Part shown: positions 6,460-13,376 of the stretch, one piece after another | Layout of the letters: every line of letters starts with the position of its first letter | Numbering within the stretch: the stretch's first letter is position 1 | Translations under genes and position numbers: made by a program | The notes under the pieces: model-generated | What the model saw: the letters and a program-made list of their open reading frames with translations, nothing else | Database searches by the model: none | What the model was told of the DNA's origin: nothing | NCBI GenBank assembly: GCA_022798155.1 | Contig: JAAWLY010000022.1 | Span: 1-17,815 of the forward strand | DNA: 17,815 nucleotides | Origin: Lawsonibacter sp. | Lineage (GTDB): Bacteria > Bacillota > Clostridia > Oscillospirales > Oscillospiraceae | Direction of reading: 5' to 3'

Positions 6460-8547
6460 ATGAAAAAGCTGCAAGGCAATACCGCTGCCAAGGTGTGCGC
6501 CTGGATCGTCCTGCTGGCCGCCGCCTGGGGCGCGGGAGTGTTCGGGGTGCGGGCCCTGCTTAGCTTTCAGTCGGTGCCCAGCGACAGCTGGCAGTACAGC
6601 GGCTGGTTTTACAGCGCCATGGCGGAGCGCAGCCGGGATCTGAAGGAGGGTATCGAGCTGTCCTGCCAACTGGACGCTCTGGAGCAGCGGCTTGCGGAAG
6701 GGAATGCCGACGCCACCCTCCAGGCCGACGCCGAGGCCCTCCGGGAGGAGCGGGAGAACGTGGGGGAGCGCTTTTCCCGGAATAATACTTGGTTCCGCTT
6801 CCGGGTGCTGAACGCCGACACCGGTGAGGTGATGGGCACCAACCTGGCGGAGGGGGAGTCCATGCGCAAAGCGGTGCGGGACATGCGCCGGGAGACCTTT
6901 GCGGTCCAGGACGGGGAGGTCTATGAGGATGTATTCTACTATGACCCGGAAACGGGCGCCGGGTACCAGACCCCGCCCACTGCGGGATTAAATCCGGAGG
7001 CCGAATCCGCCCCCGTAAAGCTGGTGCTGGAGTACGGCGTGCCCGAGGAGATTGCCAACGTCGAAATTCAAGACGAATTTTATCAAATCTGGCAGACCTA
7101 TGAGCATGACCGGGCCTTCTTCAGACAATATCTCACCGGCTTTGGCTGGCTGGGGGCTCTCACCCTTCTGGCTCTGATCTGGGTCCTCTGGACTTCCGGC
7201 CACAAGGCGGGGGAGGAGAGGATTGTCACCACCTGGCAGGAGAAGATCTGGTTTGACCTGTACGCCGCCGCCATGATCGCCGCCGTGGTCTGCCTGACCG
7301 CCTGCATCATCTGGGCCGCAGAGCAGCTCTACTGGGGCTCCGCCAATGTCTACTCCAGGATGAACGAAGACCACCAGACCTTCTTTGACCTGGGCGTTCT
7401 GGGGACCGGGGCTCTCTTTGCCGCCGCGGTGGGATGTGCCGCCCTGCTGCTGCGCACCCTGGCGGTAAGGATCAAGGCGGGGAGGCTGGCTCAAACCACC
7501 CTGCTGTGCAGGGTGGTGGGCTGGACGGTCAGGACCGTCCGCGATTTTGTCCGCTTCCTGCCCTTCACCTGGAAACTGGTGGCGGGCTTTGGGGTTTATG
7601 TGATCTTCACCTTCTGGCTGACCATGCGTGGGAGGTACGACGGTTTCTTTCTCATGATTAATTTTCTTTTACAGCTGGCCCTGCTGCTGTTCCTGTCCTG
7701 GTGGGCCTACGGCTACTACCGCCTGCGCCAGGGCACCAAGAGCATCGCTGGGGGCGACCTGGAGTATCAGATTGACACCAAACGCATGCCCTACGACCTG
7801 CGCCTCCAAGCGGAGGATTTGAACAACATCTCTGCCGGGCTGTCGGCGGCGGTGGACGAGAAGCTGAAGAGCGAGCGGTTCAAGGCGGAGCTCATCACCA
7901 ACGTCTCCCACGATTTGAAAACGCCGCTGACCTCCATCATCAACTACGTCAACCTGCTGAAATCCACCGAGCAGACCGACCCCAAGGCCTCGGAGTATAT
8001 CGAGGTGCTGGACCGCAAGTCCCAGCGGCTGAAAAAGCTGACCGAGGATCTGGTGGAGGCGTCGAAAGCCTCCACGGGGGTGCTGTCGGTAACCCGGGAG
8101 AAGATCGGCATGGGCCAGCTCATCGACCAGGCCTCCGCCGAGTGGGAGGAGAAGCTCACCGGTCGCAAGCTCACCCTGGTAACCACCCTGCCCGAGGGGG
8201 AGACCTGGGTCTATGCCGACGGCCGCCACCTGTGGCGGGTGCTTGACAATCTGCTGTCCAACTGCGCCAAGTACGCCATGGAGGGCACCCGGGTGTATCT
8301 GGACCTGGAGCGGGGCAAGGGCCAGGTGGTCCTGTCGGTGAAGAACATCTCCCGGGATCCGCTGAACGTCCCCGCCGAGCGGCTGATGGAGCGCTTCGTC
8401 CGGGGGGAGGATTCCCGCTCCACCGAGGGCTCCGGCCTGGGGCTTTCCATCGCCCGCTCCCTCACCGAGCTCCAGGGCGGCGCTTTCGACCTGGCCGTGG
8501 ACGGCGACCTGTTCAAGGCCATCGTCACCCTGCCCCAGGCCAGCTGA
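6460..8547 (+). CDS. Multi-pass membrane sensor histidine kinase
   Basis: The 695-residue kinase has a first membrane helix at residues 11-31, an extracytoplasmic region of about 190 residues, then five more likely helices (about 227-244, 266-286, 311-331, 368-388, 396-418), a HAMP-like linker, and a HisKA domain with phosphorylated H484 in NVSHDLKTPLTS. The ATPase has the N box DNLLSN at 596-601 and the glycine box GSGLGLS from G657. The N-terminal half is longer and more hydrophobic than a VanS-type two-helix sensor, so the signal may be sensed in or near the membrane. It is co-transcribed with the response regulator and followed by a strong terminator. Confidence 0.95.
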   Translation: MKKLQGNTAAKVCAWIVLLAAAWGAGVFGVRALLSFQSVPSDSWQYSGWFYSAMAERSRDLKEGIELSCQLDALEQRLAEGNADATLQADAEALREERENVGERFSRNNTWFRFRVLNADTGEVMGTNLAEGESMRKAVRDMRRETFAVQDGEVYEDVFYYDPETGAGYQTPPTAGLNPEAESAPVKLVLEYGVPEEIANVEIQDEFYQIWQTYEHDRAFFRQYLTGFGWLGALTLLALIWVLWTSGHKAGEERIVTTWQEKIWFDLYAAAMIAAVVCLTACIIWAAEQLYWGSANVYSRMNEDHQTFFDLGVLGTGALFAAAVGCAALLLRTLAVRIKAGRLAQTTLLCRVVGWTVRTVRDFVRFLPFTWKLVAGFGVYVIFTFWLTMRGRYDGFFLMINFLLQLALLLFLSWWAYGYYRLRQGTKSIAGGDLEYQIDTKRMPYDLRLQAEDLNNISAGLSAAVDEKLKSERFKAELITNVSHDLKTPLTSIINYVNLLKSTEQTDPKASEYIEVLDRKSQRLKKLTEDLVEASKASTGVLSVTREKIGMGQLIDQASAEWEEKLTGRKLTLVTTLPEGETWVYADGRHLWRVLDNLLSNCAKYAMEGTRVYLDLERGKGQVVLSVKNISRDPLNVPAERLMERFVRGEDSRSTEGSGLGLSIARSLTELQGGAFDLAVDGDLFKAIVTLPQAS

Positions 8548-8561
8548 TACCGTTGCTTTCA

Positions 8562-8588
8562 GGGCGGAGGGTCACCTCCGCCCTTTTT
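8562..8588 (+). terminator. Terminator of the two-component operon
   Basis: GGGCGGAGG-GTCA-CCTCCGCCC is a perfect 9-bp stem followed directly by TTTTT, 14 bases after the kinase stop. Confidence 0.95.
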
Positions 8589-8612
8589 GCCGGCTGGCAG
8601 GGATGCACCCCA

Positions 8613-8639
8613 AAAGGCTCCTTTGCCCAAGGAGCCTTT
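8613..8639. repeat. Perfect 11-bp hairpin with A and T tails
   Basis: AAAGGCTCCTT-TGCCC-AAGGAGCCTTT pairs over its full length and could act as a bidirectional terminator. Sequence and loop resemble the hairpin at 3000-3020, so it may instead be a copy of a dispersed palindromic element. The rest of 8640-8728 is AT-rich, holds no credible ORF, and should contain the promoter of the next gene, though no convincing -35/-10 pair stands out. Confidence 0.65.
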
Positions 8640-8728
8640 CAGGTGCCCTCTGTACACGTTCCTTTTTTACTTGTATCCAGTATTTTATAGACTTGATTCA
8701 AGTTAATTTCAAGATAGTCTCCAACAAA

Positions 8729-8773
8729 ATAGGTTACCATAGTTTCAAACAGAACTTGGCGGTGGCAACCTAT
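8729..8773. promoter_or_regulatory. Inverted repeat overlapping the start of the first RHH gene
   Basis: ATAGGTTACCA (8729-8739) and TGGCAACCTAT (8763-8773) match at 10 of 11 pairs around a 23-base spacer; the right arm includes the first two bases of the ATG at 8772. This fits an autoregulatory operator, or an RNA hairpin that hides the ribosome site. Confidence 0.55.
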
Positions 8774-8948
8774 GAAACGAGACAAACATCTTGGTATTAC
8801 AATCAACAGCGAGCATCACAGCAAGCTGGTCTATATTGCAGAGTATGAGGGCCGCTCCATGAGCGGGCAAATTCTTTACTTGATTCAGAAATGTATCCGG
8901 GAATTCGAGAAGGAGCACGGCCCCATCCCGGAGGATAACGCCAAATAA
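8772..8948 (+). CDS. Arc/CopG-like ribbon-helix-helix protein, first copy
   Basis: A 58-residue ORF starts MKRDKHLGIT. It fits the ribbon-helix-helix fold: a short strand at about residues 6-11 (HLGITI), helix A at 13-26 (EHHSKLVYIAEYEG) and helix B at 29-48 (SMSGQILYLIQKCIREFEKE). Such proteins dimerise and insert the paired strands in the major groove, often at operators of their own gene. It resembles the next gene throughout and shares an identical 15-residue tail, CIREFEKEHGPIPED. The Shine-Dalgarno is weak (GGCGGTGG), and the start overlaps an inverted repeat. Lower GC than the neighbouring core genes suggests acquisition or a different selective history. No toxin partner is adjacent. 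Confidence 0.75.
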   Translation: MKRDKHLGITINSEHHSKLVYIAEYEGRSMSGQILYLIQKCIREFEKEHGPIPEDNAK

Positions 8949-8998
8949 CAAGCATATAAAACGCATGCAAATTCAAGCAAAAGTTTGCGAATAATATA

Positions 8999-9036
8999 CC
9001 ATATGCTCATAAAGCTTTCAAGAATGGAGCATATGG
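8999..9036. promoter_or_regulatory. Perfect inverted repeat before the second RHH gene
   Basis: CCATATGCTC (8999-9008) and GAGCATATGG (9027-9036) pair perfectly around 18 bases; the right arm ends one base before the ATG at 9038 and contains the likely ribosome site TGGAG. A possible promoter TTGCGA (8985-8990), 17 bases, CATAAA (9008-9013) would place the -10 inside the repeat. Operator or ribosome-site-masking hairpin are both possible. Confidence 0.6.
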
Positions 9037-9037
9037 C

Positions 9038-9220
9038 ATGAAAAAACAGGAGATCAAAAATATTGGCCTTCGGGTTAATCCGGAGGTCCACAAAAAGTTG
9101 CGCTATATCGCCCAGTATGAGGGCCGCACGATCAACGGCCAGGCTTATTATCTGATTTTATCCTGCATCCGGGAATTCGAGAAGGAGCACGGCCCCATTC
9201 CGGAGGACGAGCTGAAATGA
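9038..9220 (+). CDS. Arc/CopG-like ribbon-helix-helix protein, second copy
   Basis: A 60-residue paralogue of the preceding gene, starting MKKQEIKNIGLRVNPEV. Strand at about residues 8-13 (NIGLRV), helix A at 15-28 and helix B at 31-50 give the RHH fold. Its last 32 identical bases with the first copy (9167-9198 versus 8895-8926) contrast with a much more diverged first half. Its stop overlaps the start of comF as ATGA, so translation of the two is probably coupled. A DNA-binding repressor controlling this RHH-comF unit through the inverted repeat directly upstream is a reasonable inference. I found no antitoxin-toxin pairing. Confidence 0.82.
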   Translation: MKKQEIKNIGLRVNPEVHKKLRYIAQYEGRTINGQAYYLILSCIREFEKEHGPIPEDELK

Positions 9221-10032
9221 GCGTCCGGGAGAAGGTTCTTGATCTGATTTTCCCACCCAAGTGCCCCTTCTGCAAGGCGATTCTGGAGGACCCCCGGGCC
9301 CCGCTGTGTCCCGGCTGCCAGCCCAGTCTGCCCTGGCTGGAGGGGTCGAGGGCAGAGCGGAAGATCGACTTTGCCGACGGCTGCTTCTCTCCCCTGGCCT
9401 ACCAGGGTGCGGTGCCGGAGGCGGTCCGGCGGTATAAATTCCTCCGGGTGCGGGCCCTGGGAAAGCCCTTCGCCCAGCTGATGGCCCAGTGCCTGCGGGA
9501 CCATCTGCCCCAGGGGGCGGACCTGATCTGCTGGGCGCCCCTGTCGAAAAAGCGGCTGCGCGCAAGGGGGTTTGACCAGGCCCGGCTAATGGCCGAGGAG
9601 GTGGGCCGGCTGCGGGCTATTCCGGCCCTGCCCGCCCTCCGGAAGGTGCGTCATACCAGCCCCCAGTCAGAGCTGGAGGAGGAGAGCGCCCGGCGGGCCA
9701 ACGCCCGCGGAGCCTACGGCTTGCTGCCCGGCGCCGATCTGGAGGGCAAGCGGGTGGTGCTGGTGGACGACGTGGTCACCTCCGGCTCCACTCTCAGCGA
9801 GTGCGCCGCCCAGCTGCGCATGGCCGGCGCGGCGCAGGTGTTCTGTCTCACCCTGGCCCAGGCCCGCGGAGATGGAACGCCGGCGAAAAAAAGACGAAAA
9901 TTGTTGGAAAAAACGGTTGAAAACCGGCCGTCCTCCGGCTATAATATAAAGTGGTTGCAAATAGCGCCGCCTCTGGCGGCAGACGATAAAAACAGAACGA
10001 GAATAAGGTGGAACAATTATGGGCTTTTTTAG
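9217..10032 (+). CDS. comF: ComF-family phosphoribosyltransferase-like protein
   Basis: The 271-residue product has the N-terminal zinc site of ComF/ComFC (C16, C19, C31, C34 in CPFC and CPGC), a central PLSKKRLRARGFDQA block, and the phosphoribosyltransferase loop VVLVDDVVTSGSTL at about residues 180-193. ComFC helps handle incoming DNA strands in natural transformation. Homology should end near residue 221 (LTLAQARGD); about 50 further residues, Lys/Arg-rich and unconserved in appearance, read through the mreB promoter and stop 14 bases inside mreB. This tail may reflect a lost stop codon or an old frameshift near the A runs at 9886-9900. It starts inside the stop of the RHH gene (ATGA). 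Confidence 0.92.
   Translation: MSVREKVLDLIFPPKCPFCKAILEDPRAPLCPGCQPSLPWLEGSRAERKIDFADGCFSPLAYQGAVPEAVRRYKFLRVRALGKPFAQLMAQCLRDHLPQGADLICWAPLSKKRLRARGFDQARLMAEEVGRLRAIPALPALRKVRHTSPQSELEEESARRANARGAYGLLPGADLEGKRVVLVDDVVTSGSTLSECAAQLRMAGAAQVFCLTLAQARGDGTPAKKRRKLLEKTVENRPSSGYNIKWLQIAPPLAADDKNRTRIRWNNYGLF
9917..9945 (+). promoter_or_regulatory. Consensus promoter of mreB inside the comF frame
   Basis: TTGAAA (9917-9922), 17 bases and TATAAT (9940-9945). Start of transcription near 9952 would leave a leader of about 65 bases before mreB. Confidence 0.85.
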
Positions 10033-11050
10033 CAAAGACATCGGCATCGACCTGGGCACCGCCTCGGTCTTGGTGTATATCAGAGGCAAGGGAGTGGTCC
10101 TGCGTGAGCCCTCCGTGGTGGCTATGGACAAGAACACCGGCAAGCTGCTCAAGGTGGGCACGGACGCCCAGGCCATGCTGGGCCGTACCCCGGGCAACAT
10201 TGTGGCCATGCGCCCCCTGCGGGAGGGGGTCATCTCCGACTACGACATGACCGAGCGGATGCTGAAGGAGTTTATGAAAAAGGTGACCTCCTTCTCCCTG
10301 TTCAAGCCCCGCCTGCTCATCTGCATCCCCTCGGGCATCACCGAGGTGGAGGAGCGCGCCGTGGTAGACGCCGGCATTCAGGCGGGGGCCCGCCGGGCCT
10401 ACCTGATCGAAGAGCCGGTGGCGGCCGCCATCGGCGCTGGCATCGACATCACCAAGCCCGACGGCCATATGGTGGTAGACATCGGCGGCGGCACCGCCGA
10501 CATCGCCGTAATCTCCCTGGGCGGGGTGGTGGAGTCCGCCTCCATCAAGGTGGCCGGCGACAAGTTCGACGAGGCGGTGGTGAAGTATATCCGCCGCAAG
10601 CACAACGTTCTCATCGGCGACCGCACCGCCGAGGAGCTGAAAATCAACATCGGCTGTGTCTTCCCCCGCCCGGAGGAGGTCTCCATGGAGATCAAGGGCC
10701 GGTGCCTGATGACCGGCCTGCCCCGGGTGTTCAATGTCACCTCCAGCGAGATGATCGAGGCTTTCGAGGAGACCTCCTCCTCCATCCTGGAGGCCATCCA
10801 CGGCGTGCTGGAGCGCACCCCCCCCGAGCTGGTGGCCGACATCTCCACCAACGGCATCGTCATGACCGGCGGCGGCTCCCTGCTGTGGGGCTTCGACAAG
10901 CTGGTCCAGTCCCACACCGGCATCGAGACCCATGTGGCCGACGACGCCATCTCCTGCGTGGCCTTCGGCACCGGCAAGAGCCTGGAAAATCTGGACGACA
11001 TGCAGGACGGCACCATGAACCTGTCCCGCCGCAAGCAGATGAACTATTGA
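10019..11050 (+). CDS. mreB: MreB-family actin-like cell-shape protein
   Basis: The 343-residue protein shows phosphate-1 motif DLGTAS (residues 11-16), phosphate-2 DIGGGTADI from D154, the EEPVAAAIGAG stretch and the adenosine motif GGGSLLWG from G284. The hydrophobic, aromatic MGFFSKDIGI head suits membrane attachment. Length is usual for MreB/Mbl. MreB filaments steer lateral wall synthesis. No mreC or mreD follows, so this is probably a stand-alone Mbl-like paralogue. AAGGTGG precedes the ATG. It has its own promoter inside comF and ends at a hairpin terminator. The usual DLGTAN is DLGTAS here, a mild substitution. Confidence 0.95.
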   Translation: MGFFSKDIGIDLGTASVLVYIRGKGVVLREPSVVAMDKNTGKLLKVGTDAQAMLGRTPGNIVAMRPLREGVISDYDMTERMLKEFMKKVTSFSLFKPRLLICIPSGITEVEERAVVDAGIQAGARRAYLIEEPVAAAIGAGIDITKPDGHMVVDIGGGTADIAVISLGGVVESASIKVAGDKFDEAVVKYIRRKHNVLIGDRTAEELKINIGCVFPRPEEVSMEIKGRCLMTGLPRVFNVTSSEMIEAFEETSSSILEAIHGVLERTPPELVADISTNGIVMTGGGSLLWGFDKLVQSHTGIETHVADDAISCVAFGTGKSLENLDDMQDGTMNLSRRKQMNY

Positions 11051-11060
11051 TAACAGCAGA

Positions 11061-11085
11061 CAGCCGGCCTCTGGCCGGCTGTTTT
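11061..11085 (+). terminator. Terminator or attenuator between mreB and mscS
   Basis: CAGCCGGCC-TCT-GGCCGGCTG is a perfect 9-bp stem followed by TTTT, ten bases after the mreB stop and only 16 bases before the mscS start codon. Confidence 0.85.
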
Positions 11086-11101
11086 CCTGAGGAGGGAGAC
11101 G

Positions 11102-11926
11102 ATGGAAACGTTAGACGAGGCCCTGCAGACCGTGGGCAAAACCGTGGGCATCAAGGATCTGACTCTGGGCGGGCTGCTGCGGGTGGCCATTCTGGTGCTG
11201 GTGGGCTGGCTGGTCATCCGGCTGCTGATGCGTATGGCGGACCGGCTTCTGGACCGGAACAAATCCGTAGCGGCCATCAAAACCTATATCCACACCGCCC
11301 TGAACATTTTCCTCTGGTTCCTGCTGGCCCTGATGCTGGCGGGCACCTTGGATGTGGATGTCACCTCCATCATCGCCGTGCTCAGCGTGGCCGGCCTGGC
11401 GGTGTCCATGGCCCTGCAAAACACCCTGTCCAACCTGGCCGGCGGGCTGGTGCTGCTGGTGACCAAGCCCTTCACGGTGGGGGACTATGTGGAGTCGGAC
11501 GGGGTCAGCGGCACCATCGCCGCCGTCAATATGTCATACACCACCTTTATCACCCCGGACAACAAGGAGATTTTTGTCCCCAACAGCCAGCTTTCCGCCG
11601 CAAAAATCATCAACTACAACGCCCTGGGCAAACGGCGGATGGATTTGAAGTTCACCGCCTCCTACCAGGCCCCCACCGCCCAGGTGCGCACCGCCATTCA
11701 AAGCGCCCTCTCCGCCCTGCCCCAGATCCTGGACGACCCCGCGCCGGCGGTCTACGTGTCGGAGTACCAGGCCAGCAGCATCGAGTATCTGGTCCGGCTG
11801 TGGACCCTCTCCGTCGACTACTGGGACGTGTACTACGCCCTGATCGAGGGGGTCAGAGAGTCCTTCGACCGCTTCGGCGTGGAGATGACCTACGACCACC
11901 TGAACGTGCATATTGTGGAGAAATAG
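11102..11926 (+). CDS. MscS-family mechanosensitive channel
   Basis: The 274-residue protein has the compact YkuT/MscS-like form: membrane helices at about residues 23-43, 66-84 and 88-117. The third carries the Ala/Gly-rich pore-lining pattern LSVAGLAVSMALQNTLSNLAGG and leads into the beta domain VLLVTKPFTVGDYVE and FVPNSQL, then the alpha/beta cytoplasmic cage. It opens under membrane tension to release solutes after osmotic downshock. GGAGGGAG ends 4-5 bases before the ATG. No promoter fits between the upstream hairpin and the start, so expression probably depends on read-through from mreB or a promoter within it. Its stop codon abuts the stop of the convergent gene. Confidence 0.95.
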   Translation: METLDEALQTVGKTVGIKDLTLGGLLRVAILVLVGWLVIRLLMRMADRLLDRNKSVAAIKTYIHTALNIFLWFLLALMLAGTLDVDVTSIIAVLSVAGLAVSMALQNTLSNLAGGLVLLVTKPFTVGDYVESDGVSGTIAAVNMSYTTFITPDNKEIFVPNSQLSAAKIINYNALGKRRMDLKFTASYQAPTAQVRTAIQSALSALPQILDDPAPAVYVSEYQASSIEYLVRLWTLSVDYWDVYYALIEGVRESFDRFGVEMTYDHLNVHIVEK

Positions 11927-12400
11927 TCATGGCATGGCCAGCCCGTGCAAAAAGCCGTCCAGCTGGGGGGAGAGCACCTCGCCGCCCACCACCGTACTTT
12001 TGCAGACCAGCAGATTGGCCTGGACCCCCGCCTCGCCGGTGGGATAGTTGAGCACCTCATAGGTGTACCGCTTCACCCGCTTGCCGGCGTATTTGGCCAG
12101 GTCAAAGCCCTGCTCCGACTGCAGGGCCAGATACTCATCGTAGCTGGCGTCCATCTCCTCGGGGATCATCAGCTCCTGGGTGGCGATGGGCTCCTCCGCT
12201 ACCTGCCAGCCGTAAGCGGCCAGGTAGTCGATCCGGTCCTGGTTGGAGCGGACCCCTTTCGGGTTGGGCGTTCCAGTGGCTGACACCTCCCGGACAGCCT
12301 GCCCAAAATTCAGGGCGATGGCACAGCAGCACAGCAGCGCTGCCGCCGCCACCCCCAGCGTCAGTCTGCGCTTTGGCATCTTCGCGGTCACAATCAACAC
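11927..12400 (-). CDS. DUF4830 domain protein with N-terminal membrane anchor
   Basis: Read on the minus strand, 157 residues start at a GTG with AAGGAG nine bases upstream (12410-12415); an internal ATG seven codons later (MPKRR) is an alternative start but lacks such a site. Residues about 13-32 form a hydrophobic segment (LGVAAAALLCCCAIAL), then an exported domain with RIDYLAAYGWQV, IPEEMD..YDEYLALQSEQGFDLAKYAGKRVKRYTY and LDGFLHGL, the pattern of DUF4830 proteins found in Clostridia. Their function is unknown. The gene converges on mscS with no bases between the two stop codons and diverges from the pseudouridine synthase gene. Confidence 0.82.
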   Translation of the reverse strand: MLIVTAKMPKRRLTLGVAAAALLCCCAIALNFGQAVREVSATGTPNPKGVRSNQDRIDYLAAYGWQVAEEPIATQELMIPEEMDASYDEYLALQSEQGFDLAKYAGKRVKRYTYEVLNYPTGEAGVQANLLVCKSTVVGGEVLSPQLDGFLHGLAMP

Positions 12401-12549
12401 AGCACATATCTCCTTCCCTGGCTTGTTCTCCCTTCAGGATATGCGGCAGGCCGGGGGGATATGCCCGTAAGGCGCGGCGGCCCGGCGCGCCTTTTCCATA
12501 TGTGCCGTTTTCCGCACCCGGCGCGCTTGATACAAAAGGAGGAAAGGCC

Positions 12550-13275
12550 GTGTCTATCGACCGCATTGACAAGCTGCTCAGCGCCACCGGGCGGTGGAGC
12601 CGGAAAGAGGTGAAGGAGCTGGTCCGCCAGGGCCGGGTACAGGCCGGCGGCAGAACCGTCCTGAGACCGGAGGAGAAGGTGGACCCGGCGGCGCTTCCCC
12701 TCACGGTAGACGGCGCGGCGCTGGACTGCGCCCCCTTTGTCTACGTCATGCTCCACAAGCCGGCGGGGCTGCTCTCCGCCACTGAGGACCGGAACCAGCC
12801 CACCGTGCTGGACCTGCTTCCCCCGGAGCTGAAAAGGCGGGGGCTGTTTCCCGTGGGCCGGCTGGACAAAGACACCACCGGCCTGTTGCTGCTCACTGAC
12901 GACGGGACACTGGCCCACAATCTGCTCTCGCCGAAAAAGCATGTGGACAAGCTCTACCGCGCCCAGGTGGAGGGCCGGGTGGACGAGGCGGACCGGGCCG
13001 CCCTGGCCGGGGGGCTGGCTTTGGGGGACGGGACGGTCTGCCTCCCCGCCGGGCTGGAGCCGGTGGGGGACGGAAGCGTCTGCCTGGTCACTCTGCACGA
13101 GGGAAAATACCACCAGGTCAAGCGGATGCTGGCCGCCCGGGGCAAGCCGGTGGTCAGCCTCCACCGCCTTGCTATGGGCCCTTTGACATTGGACCAGGGG
13201 CTGGAACCCGGAAAATGGCGGTTTTTGACCGCGCAGGAGTTGGAAGAACTGTGCAGGTTAGGCGCTGCTACCTGA
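12550..13275 (+). CDS. rsuA: RsuA-family rRNA pseudouridine synthase
   Basis: The 241-residue product starts at GTG 12550, seven bases after AAGGAGG; upstream in-frame codons lack a ribosome site. An S4 RNA-binding domain (residues 1-48, RIDKLLSATGRWSRKEVKELVRQGRVQ split by helices) precedes the catalytic domain with the conserved GRLDKDTTGLLLLTDDG, whose aspartate is D106, and the HEGKYHQVKRMLAA motif. It isomerises a uridine in ribosomal RNA; small-subunit RsuA versus large-subunit RluB specificity cannot be fixed from sequence alone. The 149-base gap from the divergent DUF4830 gene holds two CCCGGCGCGC direct repeats (12481-12490 and 12517-12526) but no clear promoter. Confidence 0.93.
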   Translation: MSIDRIDKLLSATGRWSRKEVKELVRQGRVQAGGRTVLRPEEKVDPAALPLTVDGAALDCAPFVYVMLHKPAGLLSATEDRNQPTVLDLLPPELKRRGLFPVGRLDKDTTGLLLLTDDGTLAHNLLSPKKHVDKLYRAQVEGRVDEADRAALAGGLALGDGTVCLPAGLEPVGDGSVCLVTLHEGKYHQVKRMLAARGKPVVSLHRLAMGPLTLDQGLEPGKWRFLTAQELEELCRLGAAT

Positions 13276-13314
13276 TTTTATGGTGATTTTGAACAAAAAT
13301 TTTTCAAAAACCCC

Positions 13315-13344
13315 TTGCCAAACCGGGGGGTGAACCGTTATAAT
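13315..13344 (+). promoter_or_regulatory. Promoter of the CdaR-like regulator
   Basis: TTGCCA (13315-13320), 18 bases and TATAAT (13339-13344), in an AT-rich patch between the synthase and regulator genes. Confidence 0.82.
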
Positions 13345-13376
13345 ATGGAAGTGAACAAACGATAGGAGGGATTGCT

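Noticed and set aside
8772..9220. RHH genes as antitoxins of a toxin-antitoxin module
   Set aside because: The coupled downstream gene is a clear ComF protein, not a toxin, and no toxin-like ORF is adjacent.
10702..12051. A 449-codon plus-strand frame across mreB and mscS
   Set aside because: Out-of-frame reading of two recognised genes with biased composition and no ribosome site.
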